Shown here: in pieces, positions 7,933-17,249 of the stretch
How the letters are laid out: each line of letters starts with the position of its first letter
How positions within the stretch are numbered: the first letter of the stretch is position 1
Assembly (NCBI RefSeq): GCF_029433105.1
Contig: NZ_JARNTW010000026.1
Span: 1 to 64,000, forward strand
DNA: 64,000 nt
Direction: 5' to 3'
Origin: Runella sp. MFBS21
Lineage (GTDB): Bacteria > Bacteroidota > Bacteroidia > Cytophagales > Spirosomataceae
The notes under the pieces: model-generated
The model's database searches: none
Seen by the model: the letters and a program-made list of their open reading frames with translations, nothing else
Told to the model about the DNA's origin: nothing
Program-made: the position numbers and the translations under genes

Positions 7933-9954
7933 TTAGCGCGGAACAAATAGCACGGCATCAGCCACTACGATTCCATGGGCTTTAAGATTGGTAATTTCGA
8001 CAAAATTATCAGCCCCTCTCTCCAGCACAAAAGAGCCCAACTTTATCCAATCATTGATTTGATTTTGAGACACAATCATTTCTTCTGTTACTTTACTGCC
8101 AGCTTTAATTCTGATTAGCGTTTTAGCAGTTTTGGTTTGGTCAGCTTCCGCTCCGGGGTTTCCTCCACCGCCTGTGGGATTGGGATTATACACATATATG
8201 TCATAGGTGGCTCTTTGTAAAATATCGGGCGTAAAACGCACAGTGGCTAGGTCTTTTGTTTTAGGGGTATTAATCAACTGCGACGCTGCATATTTTCCTC
8301 CCGTAGTGATTTTTTGCCAATTACCTTGTAGAGAAATATTTTGGGGAGTTACGTCATTATCAAGCAAAATCTCCGCTTGACTTCCATCCATGAGCGGATT
8401 GGTACGCAAAGTACCTCGGAGTTGAGAGATGTTTATTTCTTGCACCGCTTTCTTATTATCAATGGCCATTGTGGCGGCTACCGCCGCCGCTTGCGCCAAA
8501 GCCATAAAAACAGGCTCCATTCGAATAGAACCATAAGCAATATGACTCGCTGACAAGCAAACTGGCACAAGTAAATTTTGGCATTCTGCTTTTTTGGGCA
8601 CTAATGAACGATAGCTAATGGGGTAGGGGGGAAAGCCTCCTACTTGCACATCTCCTTCATTTTTTACTTCTAGTTTTCCGGTCCTGGGATTTTTCACTAA
8701 TATCCGTTGGCAGTTGTGAGAATCCATTGTATAAGCAGCAAGCCCGATTCCATCCTGCACCACTTCACGGCCTTCGCAATTGTGCTGAGTCATTACATAT
8801 TCTCCGACCAATCGACGGGCTTCTCTTATATACAACTGATGGCTAAAATGATCGTTGTCCAAATATTCGTCTTTAGGATAGCCCCATTCGAGCATTTGCT
8901 GCCGAAGGTGGCTAGGTACACGAGGGTCGTGCCCTACGAAATATAGGAAGCCCTTGGTGTAGTCTTCATGTGCTTGAATGATTTTCTTACGGGTCTCATA
9001 GTCTGCTTCTGCATAGTTATGATTAGCGCCAATCATATCGGTCGATAAGCCACCTTTGTTGTTAATGTCTGTTTTAGAATTAGGCATATCCGCAATATGC
9101 ATTACCCCCCAATTGATATGAGTAGGCTTTTCAATAGCAATTTGCCTCAGCAATAATTCGTATTTTGTTGAATCATAATGGGCTGGGCGAGTAATCGGAA
9201 TACGATTAGTGGGGTTGTTGGTAAGACACAGTCTAAAATTATAGGCTTGAACCAGTTTATCACCCGTTCCATTAGGAGCTAAAGCATCAGTAGAAATCCC
9301 CCAAAGCAATCCGCTTGAGGGGTCATTGGGGGTTTTATAGGGATCGATTCCGTCTGGAAATTGATGTTTGTCGAGGAGCTGTACCCCATTCCATGTTTCA
9401 TTATACTCACTATTGGCTTCTCGCCCTACGATATAACTAACCCCCGCTTTGGCCATTAAATCTCCTTCGTAAGTACAATCAATATACATCTTAGCTTTTA
9501 CTAGTTTTCTAGCACCTATGTTATTGGAGGATTCAACAGCAATTTCTTGAATGACGCCCTGTTTTTTGTTGACCGACAGCAAACGGTGTTCGTACCAAAC
9601 CACAATCCCGGCCTCTTTTACATAATTCTTAAATAAGTTTTCGGCCACATGAGGCTCAAAAGTCCATTGTTCAAACTTGCCATAATGCCGCCCAATCTTT
9701 CGATAAAACTCTCTAGCGATTCCCGTAATGGCATATTTATTACCAATATCTGTTTGGCCCAATCCGCCTGCACTCAGCCCTCCCAAATGTTTGCTAGGCT
9801 CTATCAGAAGTACAGATTTGCCAGCTTTTTTGGCGGTGTAAGCAGTTATTACTCCAGCAGATGTTCCTCCATATACACATATATCATAGACTTGCGCCAA
9901 AGTCAAGAATGGCGTGGCTAATAAAAGGACAACTCCTAAGGCATATTTTTTCAT
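7933..9954 (-). CDS. Secreted FAD-dependent oxidoreductase with golvesin-like C-terminus
   Basis: 673 aa. A signal peptide (to about residue 20, ending TLAQ) is followed by a dinucleotide-binding motif VYGGTSAGVITAYTAKKAG and LLIEP, then the FAD-dependent oxidoreductase family (PF12831-like) to about residue 530. Typical motifs include DCTYEGDLMAKAG and a late RMEPVFMALAQAAA. The last about 140 residues form a beta-rich domain (NWQKI, TYDIYVYNP, WIKLGSF, VVADAVLFVP) resembling the golvesin C-terminal/CBM-like domain, which would bind a polysaccharide or cell surface. The enzyme probably acts in the periplasm or outside the cell on a sugar-related substrate, but this is unknown. It is transcribed alone. 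Confidence 0.85.
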   Translation of the reverse strand: MKKYALGVVLLLATPFLTLAQVYDICVYGGTSAGVITAYTAKKAGKSVLLIEPSKHLGGLSAGGLGQTDIGNKYAITGIAREFYRKIGRHYGKFEQWTFEPHVAENLFKNYVKEAGIVVWYEHRLLSVNKKQGVIQEIAVESSNNIGARKLVKAKMYIDCTYEGDLMAKAGVSYIVGREANSEYNETWNGVQLLDKHQFPDGIDPYKTPNDPSSGLLWGISTDALAPNGTGDKLVQAYNFRLCLTNNPTNRIPITRPAHYDSTKYELLLRQIAIEKPTHINWGVMHIADMPNSKTDINNKGGLSTDMIGANHNYAEADYETRKKIIQAHEDYTKGFLYFVGHDPRVPSHLRQQMLEWGYPKDEYLDNDHFSHQLYIREARRLVGEYVMTQHNCEGREVVQDGIGLAAYTMDSHNCQRILVKNPRTGKLEVKNEGDVQVGGFPPYPISYRSLVPKKAECQNLLVPVCLSASHIAYGSIRMEPVFMALAQAAAVAATMAIDNKKAVQEINISQLRGTLRTNPLMDGSQAEILLDNDVTPQNISLQGNWQKITTGGKYAASQLINTPKTKDLATVRFTPDILQRATYDIYVYNPNPTGGGGNPGAEADQTKTAKTLIRIKAGSKVTEEMIVSQNQINDWIKLGSFVLERGADNFVEITNLKAHGIVVADAVLFVPR

Positions 9955-9991
9955 TGTATAAGGGGTTTCTAATAACCAAGTTATATTCTTT

Positions 9992-10020
9992 CAAAAATAC
10001 GATATGGCTACATAACTCAA
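9992..10020 (-). promoter_or_regulatory. Weak promoter candidate for the FAD oxidoreductase gene
   Basis: Minus strand TATTTTTG (9992-9999) matches the -7 element. A TTG at 10018-10020 is 18 nt upstream, only a partial -33. The leader to the start codon would be about 30 nt. Confidence 0.35.
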
Positions 10021-10074
10021 GCAACATCTTCCGTAGATTTGCGTTTTAGTTAATGCAAACTATAAAGTTGATTT

Positions 10075-10746
10075 ATGAAAATACGATTTGTATGTTTTTT
10101 GTGTCTTTGTGTCATCACAGCCAATGCGCAAAGAGTAGAATGGGGATTAAAAGCGGGACTGCAGCTTTCCCAATTTAGAGGAGAAGATTTTTTGGCCCGC
10201 CGAAGTGTCTCTAGTTTGTCTACACCAGAAACCATTCGTTCTAGTGGCAAAATGACATTTGGGTATGCGGTAGGAGGCTATGTTCGTACATTAGAAGATG
10301 TATTTTTACAAGGAGAATTGTTGCTATCCGTAAAAGGAGCCGAACTAGAAAGTTCAAATAGCAGTAACCTAACCAACCTTCAGTATGGCCAAATAGACAT
10401 TCCTTTGTCAATTGGTTATCAAAAAAATCGTTTTGAAATCAGTGCTGGACCCATGCTTTCATTCAAAGCATTTGATGATGGGAACCTCAAAGAATTTCTT
10501 TCTCAATATTCTAACTCTCCCCTTACTTTTTCACCTTATCGTCCTTTCACTTTAGGATACCAAGGAGGAGTAGGATTTAAAGCCAACAAATTAAAATTGG
10601 GATTGAGATATTTAGGCAGTATCCAGGGAGTAAGCGATATGTACATTGCCTATAATGTACCAGGCGATCCACAATTGAGAGATAGTCGATTTTTTCAAAA
10701 GTTTGGAGTTTTACAACTTACGGCGGCTTATCAATTGAGCAAATAA
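10075..10746 (+). CDS. Outer-membrane beta-barrel protein (PorT-like family)
   Basis: 223 aa. The signal peptide ends at ITANAQ (about residue 19). The rest is an alternating-strand barrel, starting VEWGLKAGLQLSQF and closing with FGVLQLTAAYQLSK, in the manner of the outer-membrane beta-barrel (OMP_b-brl_2/PorT) family. No enzymatic residues are evident. Its last 16 bases overlap the 3' end of the convergent thioredoxin-fold gene. A TAGATTTG at 10034-10041 may be the -7 element of its promoter, but I see no good -33. Confidence 0.78.
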   Translation: MKIRFVCFLCLCVITANAQRVEWGLKAGLQLSQFRGEDFLARRSVSSLSTPETIRSSGKMTFGYAVGGYVRTLEDVFLQGELLLSVKGAELESSNSSNLTNLQYGQIDIPLSIGYQKNRFEISAGPMLSFKAFDDGNLKEFLSQYSNSPLTFSPYRPFTLGYQGGVGFKANKLKLGLRYLGSIQGVSDMYIAYNVPGDPQLRDSRFFQKFGVLQLTAAYQLSK

Positions 10747-12101
10747 CTTTCTAGCTGCGAAAGACTCAGCCATCTTGCCACAATTTTCTTTTGGCGGTCG
10801 AGCAGATATAGCGTAGGATAATGATAAACACCGAGTTTGTCGAATTCAATCTTTCGAGAAGCATCTCGTACATTGACAAACGTTTCGGTTCTAAAATCTT
10901 TGATAAATTCCTTCCAAGTCTTTTCTTCGGCGTCCAAACTGACGGCAAATACTTTTAATTTTTCAGGATATTGTTTTGCCAATTTTGTCAGTTTGGGCGT
11001 TTGTTCTCTACAATGACTACAGCCTGGATCATAAAAAAATAAAAGAGTGTAGTCACTATTTATTTCATTCAACGCAATTTGGCGATTGAGGGTATCTACT
11101 AAAATCAATTCGGGAAAAGTCTTATTGAGACTCACTCTATCCTTTATTTGCTTTATTTCCTTTACTTTTTGAAGTGTACTTGCATCCCAAAGTGATGGCT
11201 CATGGGTTACATATTTCTCTATGATGTAACTGTAAAGAGAATCCAAGGCAGCCGTAGAAGCAAATTCTGTATCATTAGCAACTTTTCCAACTACAAACTT
11301 CCTCAACTCGACCGTACCTTGAGTTTGCCCAATGACGTTTTCAATGGTTTTTATAAGTTCTGAAGAAGGTAATTTTTCTATATTTTTCCAAAAACGCGTA
11401 ATCCGAGCTGGCACCGTAGGGGTATAAATCATTCTTTCGTCTGATAAAAAAGAATTTTCAAAATAATGTGCTCGAATATAGGACTGTAAATACAAGGAAT
11501 CTTTGGCGGTCCATTTTTTTATGGGCAAAATAGGACGTTTAGGTTCTTGATAACTTTTAAGGAAGCGTATCACAAACGATTCGGGCTGTTTAACATACAA
11601 TGAGTCCACGTAATATTTTATTTCTTCGTTTAACTCTTCAAAGCGAGCTTTCCAACGCGGGTCATTATCATCTTTGATATTGGTTTGTTTACGAAAAATT
11701 AGCGCTTTTTGATAGCGTACTCGAACTTGACGTTGATAGTCAAAAAACTGAGTATTTTCGGTAGAGTTTTGAAAGCGGATTGTCCCAATAACATCTTTTA
11801 TATCAGCTTCAAACGAAAAACGTTGCGAATCGGCCACCACTATGTCAAGCCCTCGTCCAATTCCTATTATACGACACATTCCAGCAGGTATAGTATGTGT
11901 ATCTTCCCAGACAAAGCGACCATCTTGTCCTACTACTGCCGTATCTATAGGCATCAATTCTCCGCCAAAATGCTGTGCCAAAATAAGCCTCATAGGAGTA
12001 GCATTATGCAATTTTCCTTCTATCCGAAAACCGTTTTGTGCTAGGGCAGATTTCACAAGAATCATTAGGAGAAACCCCACAAAGTGTATCGCTTTAAACA
12101 T
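10731..12101 (-). CDS. Secreted thioredoxin-fold protein (DUF4369/DUF5106-TlpA type)
   Basis: 456 aa from the ATG at 12101; a TTG at 12119 would add six residues before the signal peptide. Signal peptide to about residue 22 (SALAQ). The N-terminal beta-rich domain (FRIEGKLHNA, MRLILAQHFGG) resembles DUF4369. A helical middle region of about 100-300 resembles DUF5106. The C-terminal thioredoxin-like domain carries the redox pair CSHC (Cys 361 and 364) within FFYDPGCSHCREQTPKL, plus a cis-Pro (HYPTLYLLD). Such TlpA-like proteins reduce or isomerise thiols in the periplasm. The partner here is unknown. Confidence 0.85.
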   Translation of the reverse strand: MFKAIHFVGFLLMILVKSALAQNGFRIEGKLHNATPMRLILAQHFGGELMPIDTAVVGQDGRFVWEDTHTIPAGMCRIIGIGRGLDIVVADSQRFSFEADIKDVIGTIRFQNSTENTQFFDYQRQVRVRYQKALIFRKQTNIKDDNDPRWKARFEELNEEIKYYVDSLYVKQPESFVIRFLKSYQEPKRPILPIKKWTAKDSLYLQSYIRAHYFENSFLSDERMIYTPTVPARITRFWKNIEKLPSSELIKTIENVIGQTQGTVELRKFVVGKVANDTEFASTAALDSLYSYIIEKYVTHEPSLWDASTLQKVKEIKQIKDRVSLNKTFPELILVDTLNRQIALNEINSDYTLLFFYDPGCSHCREQTPKLTKLAKQYPEKLKVFAVSLDAEEKTWKEFIKDFRTETFVNVRDASRKIEFDKLGVYHYPTLYLLDRQKKIVARWLSLSQLESYLLN

Positions 12102-12144
12102 GCTATTTTGCCTTTTCAAAAGGCAGGGGCAAATCTCATGCCAT

Positions 12145-12187
12145 AAAAAACCCCTATCAGGCGCAAAACCATGATAGGGGTAAAAAA
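12145..12187 (-). terminator. Terminator of the M1 peptidase gene
   Basis: Perfect stem 12151-12159/12172-12180 (CCCCTATCA and complement), 12-nt loop, with T runs on both strands outside the stem. On the minus strand it follows the M1 peptidase stop codon by about 20 bp. Confidence 0.8.
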
Positions 12188-12204
12188 ATCATTAAGATAA
12201 TTTC

Positions 12205-14589
12205 TTAGTTTTTATTGGCGCCTCCTTGCTGAGCAGGACGGGTCTGTTGGTTTTGTTGGGCTTCACGCATGGGATTGCTGCCACCACCTCGCTGAAAACC
12301 GCCTCCTTTAAACAACTGAAAACGCGTAGGCTGTGCTGGCTGACGTGGGAAATGATTGCTCTCCTCATCAATATCAGCGATTTCGCGATAAGGATCCAAG
12401 GTCCATTGCACTACTTTCTTCTTCGTCGTCACCACCTTCGATACCTGCTGGTCGTTCAAACGCCATATCTCCGCTGGAAAACGAGCCACCGAATCCGTTC
12501 CGTCTTCAAACTGCATCTTCACTATCACAGGCATGGGCAAACCACCTTTGTTTTTGACTTTCAAAGTATAAAAATTCAAGCCTGATTCTACCAATTTACG
12601 CTCGTCGGGCGAAAGACTTGCCAGATAAGCTTCGTATTTCTTTTTGTCGGTGTCGGTTACTTTGTAAGGGTCGTAGGTATTATAAAAATCTTTCATGTCA
12701 GGATTTTTTTCTACCACCGACTCTTTGATGTAATCTTTGTCGCGCTGACGAGCCACGGTGTTGCGTTTTTCGTCAGCTTGTTTTTTAGCTTCGGCTTTGT
12801 TGAGGTCAGGATTTTGGGTATCTACCGCAAACCATTCTACTTCCACTAAGTCTTGGTCCACGGGCTCCACTCCATAAAACCAACCTTTCCAGAACCAATC
12901 CAAATCCACTCCAGAGGCATCTTCCATAGTACGGAAGAAATCAGCAGGAGTAGGATTTTTGAAAGCCCAACGGCGGCTATATTCTTTGAAAGCATAGTCA
13001 AACAATTCACGCCCCATTACTGTTTCGCGTAGAATATTCAACGCAGTGGCAGGTTTTGCGTAGGCATTGGGGCCATACATCATGATATTGTCGGAACTTG
13101 TCATGATAGGCACCAGGTTTTTGGTGTCTTGCTTCATGTATTCCACAATATCTTGAGGTTCACCACGGCGCGCTGGGAAATCTCTATCCCACTCTTTTTC
13201 GGTGAGATATTGTACAAAAGTATTTAATCCTTCATCCATCCAGCCCCATTGACGTTCATCAGAATTGACAATCATAGGGAAGAAATTGTGGCCCACTTCG
13301 TGAATAATCACCCCAATCATTCCAAATTTCGTGCCTTCCGAATAAGTCCCGTCAGGGTCGGGACGGCCACCATTAAACGAAATCATTGGATATTCCATCC
13401 CACCATTGACATGGCAAGAGTAGCATACAGGATAGGGATAATCAATAGAAAATTTAGAGTATGTTTTAATGGTATGAGCAATGACCATTGTCGAATATTG
13501 TCCCCATAGCGGATTTCCCTCTTTAGAATAAAGCGACATACACATCACTTTCTTGCCAGCCTGCTCTACTTGCATCGCATCCCAGATAAATTTGCGGCTA
13601 CTAGCAAATGCAAAGTCACGGACATTATCAGCTTTGAAAATCCACGTTTTCTTGCCCGTAGGCTTGCCCTTCTCCGCTTTTTCTGCTTCTTCTTGGCTCA
13701 CAATTAATACTGGACGAGTAGCGGTTTTTGCTTTCTCCATGCGCTTTTGCTGCTCAGGCGTCAGCACTTGTGCCATATTTTGAATTTCGCCCGTTGCCCC
13801 CACGATATGGTCATTGGGGACGGTAATAGCAACTTTATAATTTCCAAAAGTCAAGGTAAACTCCCCTTGCCCTAAAAACTGCTTATGCTGCCATCCGTTT
13901 ACATCATCATACACACACATACGCGGAAACCAGTGCGCAATGAAGTAATTGGTGTTGCCATCTTTTGGGAAAAACTCATACCCTGCACGTCCATAATATT
14001 CGTTGATGAAATAATTCCAATCTACCGAAAAAGCATATGATTGCCCTGTTTTGATACCTACCGGTAGCTCCACTCTCATCATGGTATTGTTGATGGTATA
14101 AGGGAGTGGTTTGCCTGTTTTAGCATCTTTGACCGAAGTAATTTTAAAATCATAGTCTTTATCTCCCGTAATGCTACTACGTACCGAGCTTGGTGCGTTT
14201 AGACCACGCACGGCATTGGACGACATTTGGGGCTGGATGCTATTGTGCTGTGAAAGCGCATTAATAGAACCCTTCGCAAACAAGTTTTGGTCAAGCTGCA
14301 ACCATACATATTTCAGCTCATCGGGCGAATAATTATGATAAGTAATGGTTTCGCTTCCGGTGATTTTACGTTGTTCGTCATCTAGTTCTGCTTTGATATC
14401 ATAGTCAGCACGTTGCTGCCAAAAGTCTTTCCCAGGAGCACCCGATGCTGTACGCGTCGTGTTGGGAGTAGGCAGGGTCGCTCCAAGTTGTTCAAAGCGG
14501 TCGTTGGCATGATAGTTACCTGCTGGAGGCTGTGCTAGCAGGCCGCCTCCTGTAAGCATGAGCCAATAAAAGATAAACTGTTTTCTCAT
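12205..14589 (-). CDS. Secreted M1 family zinc metallopeptidase
   Basis: 794 aa. Signal peptide (LLAQPPAG). The zinc site is HEVGH (His 429-433) with the third ligand in WMDEGLN about 18 residues later, and the exopeptidase motif is GGMEYPM, which is GxMEN-like with Tyr for Asn. An N-terminal beta-sandwich (about 50-270) precedes the catalytic domain. The C-terminus is low-complexity, rich in Gly, Gln and Asn. The family removes N-terminal residues from peptides, and secretion suggests breakdown of external or periplasmic peptides. A gene for a HupE-like membrane protein lies downstream after 91 bp of non-coding sequence, so each may be separately transcribed. Confidence 0.93.
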   Translation of the reverse strand: MRKQFIFYWLMLTGGGLLAQPPAGNYHANDRFEQLGATLPTPNTTRTASGAPGKDFWQQRADYDIKAELDDEQRKITGSETITYHNYSPDELKYVWLQLDQNLFAKGSINALSQHNSIQPQMSSNAVRGLNAPSSVRSSITGDKDYDFKITSVKDAKTGKPLPYTINNTMMRVELPVGIKTGQSYAFSVDWNYFINEYYGRAGYEFFPKDGNTNYFIAHWFPRMCVYDDVNGWQHKQFLGQGEFTLTFGNYKVAITVPNDHIVGATGEIQNMAQVLTPEQQKRMEKAKTATRPVLIVSQEEAEKAEKGKPTGKKTWIFKADNVRDFAFASSRKFIWDAMQVEQAGKKVMCMSLYSKEGNPLWGQYSTMVIAHTIKTYSKFSIDYPYPVCYSCHVNGGMEYPMISFNGGRPDPDGTYSEGTKFGMIGVIIHEVGHNFFPMIVNSDERQWGWMDEGLNTFVQYLTEKEWDRDFPARRGEPQDIVEYMKQDTKNLVPIMTSSDNIMMYGPNAYAKPATALNILRETVMGRELFDYAFKEYSRRWAFKNPTPADFFRTMEDASGVDLDWFWKGWFYGVEPVDQDLVEVEWFAVDTQNPDLNKAEAKKQADEKRNTVARQRDKDYIKESVVEKNPDMKDFYNTYDPYKVTDTDKKKYEAYLASLSPDERKLVESGLNFYTLKVKNKGGLPMPVIVKMQFEDGTDSVARFPAEIWRLNDQQVSKVVTTKKKVVQWTLDPYREIADIDEESNHFPRQPAQPTRFQLFKGGGFQRGGGSNPMREAQQNQQTRPAQQGGANKN

Positions 14590-14680
14590 TTGATATTTGG
14601 TTTGTTGGATTGGTGTAAAAATACTTTAATAATAAATAAAGACCTTTTAAGGCGCGACATTTAGCACTTTTTTAGCGACG

Positions 14681-15289
14681 TCATTCTACCGACATCCCCA
14701 TCATAGTACGGAAAAGCTCATTGTTTAAGATAAGCGAAAGTGCCATTCCTGCCACGATACCCGATATAAGATGATTCCAAGTGAGACGTTTTACTCTTAA
14801 AACCTCCACAAAAAGCGAGGCAATCCCCAAGGCAATGGCAACAATTAGCAACTGTCCCAATTCCAAACCCAGATTAAACGCAAACAAAGGCATTACGATA
14901 CTTTCTTGTTCGCCCAATAAACTCCGCAAGTAATTGGAAAAGCCCATTCCGTGAATTAAACCAAAAGATACCGCTAGTATGTACCGCAATTTGGGGGATT
15001 TTGCTTCTCCTTGATTAGTTTCGGAAAAATTAGAAAGCGCTGTAATAAAAATAGTTATAGGAATCAACAACTCTATTACATCCGAACTGTAAGTGATAAG
15101 CTTGAGCGTAGCCAACGCAAGCGTGACCGAATGCCCTAATGTAAAGGCCGTAATCAGAATCAGCACTTTTTTCCAATCACGAAAAGCATAAATGGCGCAA
15201 AGTGCAACTACAAACAAAATGTGGTCATAACCATTCGGATCGGTGATGTGTTCAAAACCAAGTTGTAAATACGCTTGAAATTCAGACAT
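14681..15289 (-). CDS. HupE/UreJ family membrane protein
   Basis: 202 aa with about six transmembrane helices. The N-terminal stretch GFEHITDPNGYDHILFVVAL is the family hallmark (His- and Asp-containing first helix), followed by FTLGHSVTLAL and FGLIHGMGFSNYL. HupE/UreJ proteins are linked to nickel or cobalt uptake and, in a broader group, to unknown transport. No hydrogenase or urease genes are nearby, so the metal role is only a family expectation. It is followed by hpt 54 bp upstream in the same direction, so an hpt-hupE unit is possible. Confidence 0.85.
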   Translation of the reverse strand: MSEFQAYLQLGFEHITDPNGYDHILFVVALCAIYAFRDWKKVLILITAFTLGHSVTLALATLKLITYSSDVIELLIPITIFITALSNFSETNQGEAKSPKLRYILAVSFGLIHGMGFSNYLRSLLGEQESIVMPLFAFNLGLELGQLLIVAIALGIASLFVEVLRVKRLTWNHLISGIVAGMALSLILNNELFRTMMGMSVE

Positions 15290-15343
15290 GGAGTGGGAGA
15301 GAGGTGAGGTGAATTTTCTTAATTATTATCAAAATAGAACGCC

Positions 15344-15874
15344 TTAATCAGCCAAAACATAAATACTATCGGTATTGCGGCCATAGCCGTCATAATCAAG
15401 CCCATAGCCTACCACAAAACGATTTTCTATTTCAAAACCTACGTATTTAACGCTAAGAGGGGTTTTGAGGGCAGCGGGTTTAAAAAGTAAAGTCGCAACC
15501 TGAATAGAGTCTGGTTTGTGAATAGACAGCTGAAACAATAACTTATTCATTGTCAATCCCGTATCGACAATGTCTTCTACAATAATCACGTGTCGATTCT
15601 GGATTGGTTCTTTTAATCCCAGCACTTCAGTAAGCTCACCCGTAGAAGTAGTTTTGGAGTAAGAAGAAACCCGCACAAACGTAATTTCACATGGGATTGA
15701 AACGTTTTTCATAAGGTCTGATGCAAACATAAAAGCACCATTGAGGACTACAATGAATAAAGGGTTTTTATGTCGGTAATCTTCACTAATTTCGCGACTA
15801 AGTTGAGCTATTCGCGTTTCTATTTGGTGTTTGTCGATAAACAAAACAAATTTTTTGTCTTTGACCGTCAGCAT
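15344..15874 (-). CDS. hpt: Hypoxanthine phosphoribosyltransferase
   Basis: 176 aa. It transfers ribose-5-phosphate from PRPP to hypoxanthine or guanine in purine salvage, in the cytoplasm. The PRPP-binding motif VIIVEDIVDTGLTM is intact, preceded by the flexible-loop region (RVSSYSKTTSTGEL) and followed by VKYVGFEIENRFVVGYGLDYDGYGRN. Length is typical. A possible -7 element TATCTTTG (15957-15964, minus strand) lies 83 bp upstream without a clear -33. It heads a possible two-gene unit with the HupE-like gene. Confidence 0.96.
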   Translation of the reverse strand: MLTVKDKKFVLFIDKHQIETRIAQLSREISEDYRHKNPLFIVVLNGAFMFASDLMKNVSIPCEITFVRVSSYSKTTSTGELTEVLGLKEPIQNRHVIIVEDIVDTGLTMNKLLFQLSIHKPDSIQVATLLFKPAALKTPLSVKYVGFEIENRFVVGYGLDYDGYGRNTDSIYVLAD

Positions 15875-15971
15875 GATTTGAAAAATATTAAAAAATCCTT
15901 AAAAAAACAGAAGGCACACAAACTGTTCTCAAGAATTGTTCGTTAGTATGACACAGCAAAGATAATACACC

Positions 15972-17210
15972 ATGAAAAAGAACCACTTAAAATATTGGTT
16001 ATTCAGCTTAATAGGGTTGTTTGTGGTTTGTCAAAGCCCCCTACACGCTCAATTATACGCTTCTGCCGATTTTGATAGTAAATACGAAATGCTTTTGTCG
16101 AACCCAGGGGTACAAATTGAGGCTACCGAGGCAATCAACAAACTGTATAATTTTAAATTTGCCGAAGCAGATGCGGAGTTTCGCTGGTTGAAATACCGCT
16201 ATCCCAATCATCCAATGCCTTATTTTTTGATGGGCTTGGCCGAATGGTGGAAAATGGTACCTAATACCGACGACACCCGCTATGATGCAAGCTGTATTGC
16301 ACTCATGGACACATGCATTTCGCTGGCCGAAAAGCTCTATGACATTCGAGAAAATAAAATCGAACCTGCGTTTTTTCTAGCAGCTGCGTATGCATTCAAA
16401 GGTCGTATCCACTCTGAGCGTAAACACTGGACACGCGCTACCTTGGCCGGAAAAAGTGCTCTCAAATACATGGAGAAATGCCAAGGGAAAAGTGAACTTA
16501 GTCCTGAACTGCTATTTGGAGATGGTTTGTTTAATTATTTTGCCGAGTGGATTCCCGACAATTATCCGCTGTTAAAGCCTATTTTATGGCTTTTCCCGAA
16601 AGGCAACAAACAACTCGGTATGCAGCAATTAGAAAAAGTAGGTAATAATGCCTTTTATACGCGGACGGAGGCGCGCTATTTCCTTCTTCAAATTTATGGC
16701 TACGAAAATCAGTATGCTAAATCGTACGATTTGGCCAAATACTCTTGGGAAACCTACCCCGATAATCCTTACTTTGAACGCTACTATTTGAGGTCAGCGT
16801 TTGTACGAGGACAAGCTGCTGAAGCCGAAAAAATAGCCAATAGTATTTTAACTAAAATTGACAAAGGAATGCCTGGTTATGAGGCCGTAAGTGGTCGAAA
16901 TGCCGCTTACGCTTTGGCGTATTATTACAACAATTACCACCGTGATATACCTAAAGCCAAAGAGTATTATCAAAAAACGATTGATTTTTCTACTAAAACC
17001 AAATCATTCACTTCGGGCTATTATCTATCTTCTTTGATAAGTTTAGGAAAAATAGCCGAAAATGAAAAAGATTTTACCGCCGCCTTGGAGTACTATAAGA
17101 CGGTCGTAGATAGAGGCGAAAAAAAATCGAGCCAAGTAAAAGAAGCTAAAGATGCAATTAGCAAACTCAATAAGACACGCAGAGAAGAAAGACGTAAAAG
17201 GCGGGATTAA
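15972..17210 (+). CDS. Secreted tetratricopeptide repeat protein
   Basis: 412 aa. Signal peptide to about residue 26 (CQSPLHAQ), then helical repeats with TPR character: FAEADAEFRWLKYRYPNHP near residue 60, DIPKAKEYYQKTIDFS and DFTAALEYYKTVVDRGEK near the end. The C-terminus is strongly basic (RREERRKRRD). It probably acts in the periplasm as a protein-protein scaffold; no enzymatic motif is seen. Its stop codon is part of the stem of a strong bidirectional terminator. Confidence 0.8.
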   Translation: MKKNHLKYWLFSLIGLFVVCQSPLHAQLYASADFDSKYEMLLSNPGVQIEATEAINKLYNFKFAEADAEFRWLKYRYPNHPMPYFLMGLAEWWKMVPNTDDTRYDASCIALMDTCISLAEKLYDIRENKIEPAFFLAAAYAFKGRIHSERKHWTRATLAGKSALKYMEKCQGKSELSPELLFGDGLFNYFAEWIPDNYPLLKPILWLFPKGNKQLGMQQLEKVGNNAFYTRTEARYFLLQIYGYENQYAKSYDLAKYSWETYPDNPYFERYYLRSAFVRGQAAEAEKIANSILTKIDKGMPGYEAVSGRNAAYALAYYYNNYHRDIPKAKEYYQKTIDFSTKTKSFTSGYYLSSLISLGKIAENEKDFTAALEYYKTVVDRGEKKSSQVKEAKDAISKLNKTRREERRKRRD

Positions 17211-17248
17211 CAAGAGAAGGGCAGAAGTGATTCTGCCCTTCTCTTGTT
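17209..17248. terminator. Bidirectional terminator between TPR and DeoR genes
   Basis: Perfect 18-bp stem 17209-17226/17231-17248 with the tetraloop GTGA. It overlaps the last two bases of the TPR stop codon and ends 2 bp before the stop codon of the convergent DeoR-type gene, so it can serve both. Confidence 0.85.
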
Positions 17249-17249
17249 A